A stretch of DNA of 64,000 nt. It comes from Sphingomonas sp. AX6 (lineage in GTDB: Bacteria > Pseudomonadota > Alphaproteobacteria > Sphingomonadales > Sphingomonadaceae). Both the position numbers and the translations under genes were made by a program. A model generated the notes under the pieces. That model ran no database searches and was not told the DNA's origin. It worked only from the letters and a program-made list of their open reading frames with translations. This document shows positions 58,655 to 64,000 of the stretch, piece after piece. Position 1 is the stretch's first letter. The number at the start of each line of letters is the position of its first letter. The stretch is taken from positions 703,064-767,063 of the forward strand of contig NZ_LR733979.1 in assembly GCF_902506605.1 (NCBI RefSeq), read 5' to 3'.

Positions 58655-59121
58655 ATCTGACTCCCACCGAAGACGCACGACGCCTAAACATCCCTCCCCT
58701 TCAGGGGAGGGGCCGGGGGTGGGGCCTGTCCGCAGAGCGCCTCGCTCTGCTGCACCGGCGCGCCGCCGAGATGCGAAACAATCCCACCGAACCTGAAAAA
58801 CGGCTCTGGCGAGCATTGTTGGACGGACATAAATTCCGCCGCCAGGCGGTAATCGCGCCCTTCATCGCGGATTTCCTGTGCCCCAGAAAGGCGCTGATCG
58901 TCGAAGTCGATGGCGACACCCATGACGAAGCCAAGGATCGGCTGCGTGACGATCTGCTTGAGGAGCGCGGCTACCGGGTCGTGCGGATTACCAATGGCGA
59001 CGTGATGACCAATGCCGAAGGGGTATTGCGGCTGATCGCAAGCGCGCTAGCCGATATGGCGGATCGCTGGGAAAAGCCCCACCCCAACCCCTCCCCTGAA
59101 GGGAAGGGGCTTGAAGGATGA
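58651..59121 (+). CDS. DUF559 endonuclease-like protein inserted in suf operon
   Basis: A 156-residue protein. Core (residues about 30-130) matches DUF559/Vsr-like nucleases: [32 protein letters not shown] with Asp74, [13 protein letters not shown] (Glu85, Asp87, Asp89, His91) and [10 protein letters not shown]. Residues about 14-27 and 143-153 ([11 protein letters not shown]) are encoded by the flanking repeats. The ATG overlaps the sufB stop. It has no known suf role and probably arrived with the repeats. Confidence 0.8.
   Translation: MNLTPTEDARRLNIPPLQGRGRGWGLSAERLALLHRRAAEMRNNPTEPEKRLWRALLDGHKFRRQAVIAPFIADFLCPRKALIVEVDGDTHDEAKDRLRDDLLEERGYRVVRITNGDVMTNAEGVLRLIASALADMADRWEKPHPNPSPEGKGLEG
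58692..59111. mobile_element. DUF559 gene bounded by inverted copies of a palindromic repeat
   Basis: The left copy (58692-58725) reads CCCTCCCCT-TC-AGGGGAGGG then GCCGGGGGTGGGG. The right copy (59076-59111), read on the other strand, is GCCCCTTCCCTTCAGGGG followed by AGGGGTTGGGGTGGGGC. They share TTCAGGGGAGGGG and GGGGTGGGGC and point toward each other, so the unit looks like a 420-bp element with imperfect inverted termini. No target duplication was identified. Mobility is inferred. Confidence 0.5.
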
Positions 59122-59123
59122 CT

Positions 59124-59867
<744 letters not shown>

Positions 59868-59872
59868 ACGCG

Positions 59873-60955
59873 ATGAACGCGATCACCATCCCCCGCGACC
59901 TGCGCGAAGACTGGCGCTGGGCTAACCTACCGACGCTTGAAGCTGCGGCGGTCGCACCGTCTGCCGACACGGGTGTTGATATCCCCGCGCAGTTCCTCGA
60001 CCTCGACGGCCCGCGCCTGACCTTCGTCGATGGCCAGTTCGAGCCCGCGCACAGCCGCCCCGGCAAGGTCGCGGTCGAACGCCTGTCGCTCGACACCGCC
60101 CACCCGCTCGGCGCGCGCGCGATGGGCGAAGGCTGGTCGCTGACGCTCGGCGACGAACATGCAATCGGTCCGGTGCAGATCGTCCATGTTTCGACCGGAG
60201 GCGAGAACCATCTGCCCGCGCGCATCGTACTCGCAAAGGACGCGGTCGCCGAAGTCGTGGAGACTTATGTCGGTCACGGATGGGCCAACCGCCTCACGCA
60301 AATCACGCTGGGCGAAGGCGCGCGGCTGATGCGATCGGTGCGCCTGCTGCAATCGGACGGCTTCGTATCGATCCGCGACGAGGCAGAGGTGGGCAAGGCT
60401 GCAAGCCTGGTGTCGATCTTCCTCGGCGCAGGCGGCATGGGCACGCGCATCGACGGCGCGATCCGCGTTACCGGCGAAGGCGGCTTTGCGGAGATGGGCG
60501 GCGCGCTGCTGACCAGCGGCGACCAACGCCAGGAAGCCGCAGTCGCGCTCCGCCACGAAGCCGAATATGGCACCAGCAAACAGATTTGGCGCGCAGTCGC
60601 CGCCGATCGCTCGACCGCCAGCCTCGCGGCGCGGGTCGAAGTCGCGCGGGGCGCACAGAAAACCGATGGCGAGCAATCGCTTCGCGGCCTGCTGCTCAAA
60701 CGCACGGCCACCATCAACCTGAAACCCGAACTCGAGATTTTCGCCGACGACGTGAAATGCGCGCACGGCGCGACGGTCGGCGAACTCGACAAACGCGCGA
60801 TGTTCTACCTGCAATCGCGCGGGATCGAAGAGGCGCGTGCGACCGCGCTGATGACTCGCGCCTTCGTAGCCGACGCGATCGACCGGATCGGCGATGAGAC
60901 GGTCCGCGCGGCGTTTGCAGCGGATGCGGAAAGCTGGTTGGAGCGGGCGTTGTGA
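59873..60955 (+). CDS. sufD: Fe-S assembly protein SufD
   Basis: A 360-residue SufB paralogue without most scaffold cysteines. Recognised by DLREDWRWANLPTLE, LLTSGDQRQEAAVALRHEAE, LLLKRTATINLKPELEIFAD and VKCAHGATVGELDKRAMFYL (Cys and His at the SufB-SufD site). ATG 59873 is six bases past the sufC stop. Confidence 0.92.
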   Translation: MNAITIPRDLREDWRWANLPTLEAAAVAPSADTGVDIPAQFLDLDGPRLTFVDGQFEPAHSRPGKVAVERLSLDTAHPLGARAMGEGWSLTLGDEHAIGPVQIVHVSTGGENHLPARIVLAKDAVAEVVETYVGHGWANRLTQITLGEGARLMRSVRLLQSDGFVSIRDEAEVGKAASLVSIFLGAGGMGTRIDGAIRVTGEGGFAEMGGALLTSGDQRQEAAVALRHEAEYGTSKQIWRAVAADRSTASLAARVEVARGAQKTDGEQSLRGLLLKRTATINLKPELEIFADDVKCAHGATVGELDKRAMFYLQSRGIEEARATALMTRAFVADAIDRIGDETVRAAFAADAESWLERAL

Positions 60956-60968
60956 GTGGATCAACCCA

Positions 60969-61097
60969 TTCCTCCCCTGGAAGGGGAGGGGAACCGCGTA
61001 GCGGTGGAGGGGTAATCTCCATTCGCGACGGCGTTCCTTTGGCCAGCTACCCCACCACCATCCTGCGGATGGTCCCCCTCCCCTTCCAGGGGAGGAA
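60969..61097. repeat. Palindromic repeat unit between sufD and sufS
   Basis: Arms of 27 bases at 60969-60995 (TTCCTCCCCTGGAAGGGG..) and 61071-61097 are reverse complements with one mismatch. The inner parts (ACCGCGTAGCGGTGGAGGGG and CCCCACCACCATCCTGCGG) pair loosely, so the whole can fold as one long hairpin. The outer motif CCTCCCCT is shared with the DUF559 repeat. Its right end supplies GGAGG, the ribosome site of sufS. Confidence 0.8.
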
Positions 61098-61100
61098 TTC

Positions 61101-62315
61101 ATGACCGTCGCGCTCGACACCCGTCCCCTCGACCTGCTCGCGGACTTTCCCGCGATCCCCGACGGCTGGGCGTATCTCGACACCGCCGCAACCGCGCAGA
61201 AACCGCAGTCGGTCATCGACGCGATCACCCGCGGCTACGACACGACCTATGCCACGGTGCATCGCGGCGTGTATCAGCGCTCGGCCGACATGACGCTCGC
61301 TTACGAAGCCGCACGCCGCCGCGTTGCGACCTTCCTCAAAGCCCCCTCCCCCGACGAGGTCGTGTTCGTCCGCGGCGCGACCGAGGGGATCAATCTCATC
61401 GCGCAAGGCTGGGCTGCGCATCACCTGAAATCCGGCGACCGCATCCTGCTGTCCGCGCTCGAGCATCACTCCAACATCGTCCCTTGGCAGATGGTGGCAG
61501 AACGGATCGGTGCGCACGTCGACGTCGTGCCGCTGACCAACGACCACCGCATCGACCTCGATGCGATGGAGGCCATGCTCACGCCGCAGCACAAGCTGGT
61601 CGCGCTCGCGCATGTGTCGAACGTGCTCGGCTCGGCTCTCGACGCCCGCCGTGCCGCGGACCTTGCGCACGGCGTTGGCGCTAAGCTGCTACTCGACGGC
61701 TGCCAGGCGGTCCCGCGCATCGCGGTCGACGTGCAGGCACTCGACTGCGATTTCTACGTCTTCTCCGGCCACAAGCTTTACGGCCCGACCGGCATCGGCG
61801 TGCTGTGGGGCCGCGGTGAGCTGCTGGAGGCGACGATGCCCGTACAGGGCGGCGGCGCGATGATCGACCGGGTGACCTTCGAAAAGACGACCTACGCCCC
61901 GCCGCCTGCGCGGTTCGAGGCCGGAACGCCGCACATCGTTGGTGTGCTCGGGCTCCACGCCGCAATCGATTATGTCGACACGATCGGGCTCGACCGCATC
62001 CACGCGCACGAAACGGCGCTCGTCGCGAAGACCCGTGACGCGCTGTCCTCACTTAACAGCATCCGCCTGTTCGGACCGGAGGATGCGGCGGGCATCGTCA
62101 GCTTCGCGGTGGAGGGGGTTCATCCCCACGATGTCGGCACCATATTGGACGAGGAGCGCGTCGCGATCCGCGCGGGGCACCACTGCGCGCAACCGCTGAT
62201 GGACTTGCTCGGCGTTTCCGCGACCGCGCGGGCAAGCTTCGGCGTGTATAACGACGAAAATGACATCGACCGGCTTGTCGCCGGACTGGAACGAGTACGA
62301 AAGATTTTCGGATGA
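61101..62315 (+). CDS. sufS: Cysteine desulfurase SufS
   Basis: A 404-residue PLP enzyme. FPAIPDGWAYLDTAATAQKP start, EHHSNIVPWQMV, VDVQALDCDFYVFSGHKLYG with the PLP Lys, and the sulfur-carrying Cys in RAGHHCAQPLM. It provides sulfur to SufB, normally through SufE, which is not encoded here. Confidence 0.95.
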   Translation: MTVALDTRPLDLLADFPAIPDGWAYLDTAATAQKPQSVIDAITRGYDTTYATVHRGVYQRSADMTLAYEAARRRVATFLKAPSPDEVVFVRGATEGINLIAQGWAAHHLKSGDRILLSALEHHSNIVPWQMVAERIGAHVDVVPLTNDHRIDLDAMEAMLTPQHKLVALAHVSNVLGSALDARRAADLAHGVGAKLLLDGCQAVPRIAVDVQALDCDFYVFSGHKLYGPTGIGVLWGRGELLEATMPVQGGGAMIDRVTFEKTTYAPPPARFEAGTPHIVGVLGLHAAIDYVDTIGLDRIHAHETALVAKTRDALSSLNSIRLFGPEDAAGIVSFAVEGVHPHDVGTILDEERVAIRAGHHCAQPLMDLLGVSATARASFGVYNDENDIDRLVAGLERVRKIFG

Positions 62316-62779
62316 ATGAGCAGAGCAAAATCGCTGTCGAGGAAGTCGATGCCGTTACCGCCCCGCCCAGGGCGCGGGTCGAGGATGCGGCGCGCGAGAC
62401 GTTCGAGCGCAAGCGCGACTATCTTGAAGGCTTCCTCGCCAAGAAGCCCGAACCGCTCGACGGCACCGAACCCGGCGGCGAGCTCTACGAAGCGGTAATC
62501 GCGGCGATCAAGGAAATCTACGACCCCGAAATCCCGGTCAACATCTATGATCTGGGCCTGATCTACGGGGTCGAAATCGGCCCCGACAATCACGCGATCG
62601 TGACGATGACGCTGACGACCCCGCATTGCCCGGTCGCCGAATCGATGCCCGCCGAGGTGGAATTGCGCGTCGGCGCAGTGCCCGGCGTCGGCGCGTCGGA
62701 AGTCAATTTGGTCTGGGATCCGCCCTGGGATCCGCAAAAGATGTCGGACGACGCGAAGCTGGAATTGGGAATGCTTTGA
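62312..62779 (+). CDS. sufT: SUF system maturation protein SufT (MIP18/DUF59)
   Basis: A 155-residue protein with an N-terminal extension (residues 1-50, RARVEDAARETFERKRDYLE) and a DUF59 domain: EIYDPEIPVNIYDLGLIYGV, VTMTLTTPHCPVAESMP with its Cys, and VWDPPWDPQKMSDDAKLEL. It assists late Fe-S delivery. ATGA overlap with sufS. Confidence 0.92.
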   Translation: MNEQSKIAVEEVDAVTAPPRARVEDAARETFERKRDYLEGFLAKKPEPLDGTEPGGELYEAVIAAIKEIYDPEIPVNIYDLGLIYGVEIGPDNHAIVTMTLTTPHCPVAESMPAEVELRVGAVPGVGASEVNLVWDPPWDPQKMSDDAKLELGML

Positions 62780-62783
62780 AAAG

Positions 62784-62831
62784 TCCGATCCGGCGGCGAA
62801 TTGGGTGCATTGCTCCGCCACCGGATCGGGA
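62784..62831. other. Hairpin between sufT and sufA
   Basis: TCCGATCCGGCGG (62784-62796) pairs with CCGCC-ac-CGGATCGGGA (62815-62831) with a two-base bulge, four bases past the sufT stop. No T-run. May reduce sufA readthrough or stabilise upstream mRNA. The rest of the 130-base gap shows no gene. Confidence 0.45.
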
Positions 62832-62912
62832 TGAGGAACCCCGCCATGCCCACAGGGGGGGTAGTGTTGGCGGCGTGGCCCAGGCTCCTCTTTGGGGCAC
62901 ATGGAGAAGACG

Positions 62913-63269
62913 ATGACGACAACGCAGACCCGTAACCGTCCGGCAGCGATTATTCTGACGCCTTCGTCGGAAGCGCGGATCGCCGACCTGATGGCGCGCG
63001 CACCCGAAGGGGCGATCGGAGTAAAGCTGTCGACGCCGCGCCGGGGTTGTTCGGGCCTCGCCTATTCGGTCGATTACGTGACTCAGGCCAACCCGATGGA
63101 CGAACGCATCGAGACGCCCGGGGGCACGTTCTTCGTCGATGGTGCATCGGTGCTCTATCTGATCGGATCGACGATGGACTGGGTCGAGGATGATTTCACC
63201 GCCGGCTTCGTCTTCACCAACCCCAACGCCAAGGGCGCGTGCGGCTGCGGCGAGAGCTTCACCGTCTGA
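62913..63269 (+). CDS. sufA: A-type Fe-S carrier SufA (HesB/IscA family)
   Basis: A 118-residue carrier with the three conserved cysteines in RRGCSGLAYSVDY and GACGCGESFTV. It accepts clusters from SufBC2D and transfers them. ATG 62913 is six bases after GGAG; another ATG at 62901 would add four residues. Confidence 0.93.
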   Translation: MTTTQTRNRPAAIILTPSSEARIADLMARAPEGAIGVKLSTPRRGCSGLAYSVDYVTQANPMDERIETPGGTFFVDGASVLYLIGSTMDWVEDDFTAGFVFTNPNAKGACGCGESFTV

Positions 63270-63270
63270 G

Positions 63271-64000
63271 CTATATCGCCCCGTCGATCATCACGTCGCC
63301 ATCGATGATCCGCGCGCCCACCCCGTAAACCTGCGCGATCCGCTCCACCGTCATCGTATCGCGAACCGATCCCTCGGCGACGACGCGGCCGTCTTTCATC
63401 CAAACCAGCCGATCGGCATAGGTCGCCGCCAGCGCCAGGTCGTGCAACACCGCCAGCGCCCCGCCGCCGCCGCGCACGAAATCGCGGAGCAGGCCCATCA
63501 CCCGGTGCTGATGCCGCGGATCGAGCGCCGCGACCGGCTCGTCGGCGACGATCAACGCGGCCTGTGCCGCCAGCGCGCGCGCCAGATGAACCCGCGCCAG
63601 CTCGCCCCCCGACAGCGTGTCGGTCGCGCGGTCGGCCAGTGCGTTCAGGTCGCATCGCGTCAGCGCTCGATCGACCGCATCCGCATCGCGCACCGCCAGC
63701 CTGCCCAGTGTCACGCCATGTGCGAACCGCCCCAGCGCGACCACGTCGCGAACGCGAGCGGGCCAGGCAAGCGGGCGGGCCTGCGGCAGATAGGATAATG
63801 CGCGTGCGCGGATTGCGCGGGCCATCGTCGCGGTCGGCATGCCGTCCAGTGTCGCAGTGCCGCTCGCTGGAATCAGCCCGATCGCGGCGCGCAAAAGGCT
63901 GGTCTTGCCCGCGCCATTGGGGCCGAGCAGCACGACCAGTTCGCCCGGCGCGACCGTCAGCGTGGCATCCGCGACCAAGGTGGCGCCACCCGCCTCGACG
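63271..64000 (-). CDS. ABC transporter ATPase, iron/cobalamin uptake type, 5' end cut
   Basis: The frame is open to the window end, so the start lies beyond position 64,000; about 243 residues are visible. Walker A LLGPNGAGKTSLL, Q-loop LSYLPQ, signature LSGGELARVHLARAL, Walker B ALIVADEPVAALD and H-loop AVLHDLALA. The Q-loop region and LPQARPLAWPARVRDVVALG are typical of FecE/HmuV/BtuD-like importers of siderophores, heme or cobalamin. Tail to tail with the suf operon, two bases past the sufA stop. Confidence 0.85.
   Translation of the reverse strand, partial: VEAGGATLVADATLTVAPGELVVLLGPNGAGKTSLLRAAIGLIPASGTATLDGMPTATMARAIRARALSYLPQARPLAWPARVRDVVALGRFAHGVTLGRLAVRDADAVDRALTRCDLNALADRATDTLSGGELARVHLARALAAQAALIVADEPVAALDPRHQHRVMGLLRDFVRGGGGALAVLHDLALAATYADRLVWMKDGRVVAEGSVRDTMTVERIAQVYGVGARIIDGDVMIDGAI

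Overview
The window is high-GC DNA from a sphingomonad-like alphaproteobacterium. Evidence for this is the gene repertoire (UrcA protein, DUF2093 and DUF2061 proteins, a sufR-B-C-D-S-T-A operon, a GpA-type prophage with sphingomonad-style small genes) and the intergenic palindromes typical of such genomes. No rRNA, CRISPR array or complete insertion sequence was seen. It falls into two parts.

Positions 1 to about 36,300 are most of a siphovirus-like prophage. Its left end lies outside the window; its right end abuts the 3' end of a tRNA-Tyr gene. Reading left to right: an early block (SNF2-like helicase, VRR-NUC nuclease, a winged-helix protein, an unknown protein, and a phage-encoded NusG-like NGN+KOW protein); a 550-bp control region; then a long co-directional late block. 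The late block holds a Nu1-like small terminase with an embedded symmetric array of GTCCGCAC sites, a GpA-type large terminase, gpW-like connector, portal, prohead protease fused to the major capsid protein, decoration protein, head-tail joining, tail completion, tail tube, tail chaperones linked by a probable -1 frameshift, tape measure with an internal peptidase domain, distal tail proteins, an NlpC/P60-like protein, a J-like tip protein with four tandem repeats, two paralogous fibre proteins, and a lysis cassette (membrane proteins, N-acetylmuramidase, Rz with nested Rz1). Minus-strand accessory genes follow: an XRE-like regulator, an SRAP protein and several very small proteins, with a plus-strand Dam-type methylase, a DUF4258/MqsA-like toxin-antitoxin pair with its own palindromic operator, and a P4-type integrase flanked by iterated GGGGGTA sites.

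Positions 36,304 to 64,000 are chromosomal backbone: tRNA-Tyr, rlmB, a 2Fe-2S ferredoxin, AlkA-like glycosylase, an AsnC(RAM)-LytTR fusion regulator, UrcA protein, M23 lipoprotein peptidase, DUF2093 protein, xseA/purD (head to head with overlapping start codons), HhH membrane protein, CorC-type transporter, OmpA lipoprotein, alpha/beta hydrolase, nitroreductase, NifU, M16 peptidase, GAF protein, acyl-CoA synthetase, DUF2061 protein, pyrD, a possible small RNA or leader, an AraC regulator, the suf operon, and the start of an ABC ATPase cut by the window end.

Most unusual points: the phage NusG-like protein placed just before the late operon; the terS-embedded binding-site array; a DUF559 endonuclease-like gene inserted between sufB and sufC and bounded by inverted copies of a repeat, with related repeat units elsewhere in the same operon; the protease-capsid fusion with an apparent internal ribosome binding site; and the AsnC-LytTR fusion. 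Functions are assigned by motif recognition and gene order only; no database search was possible.
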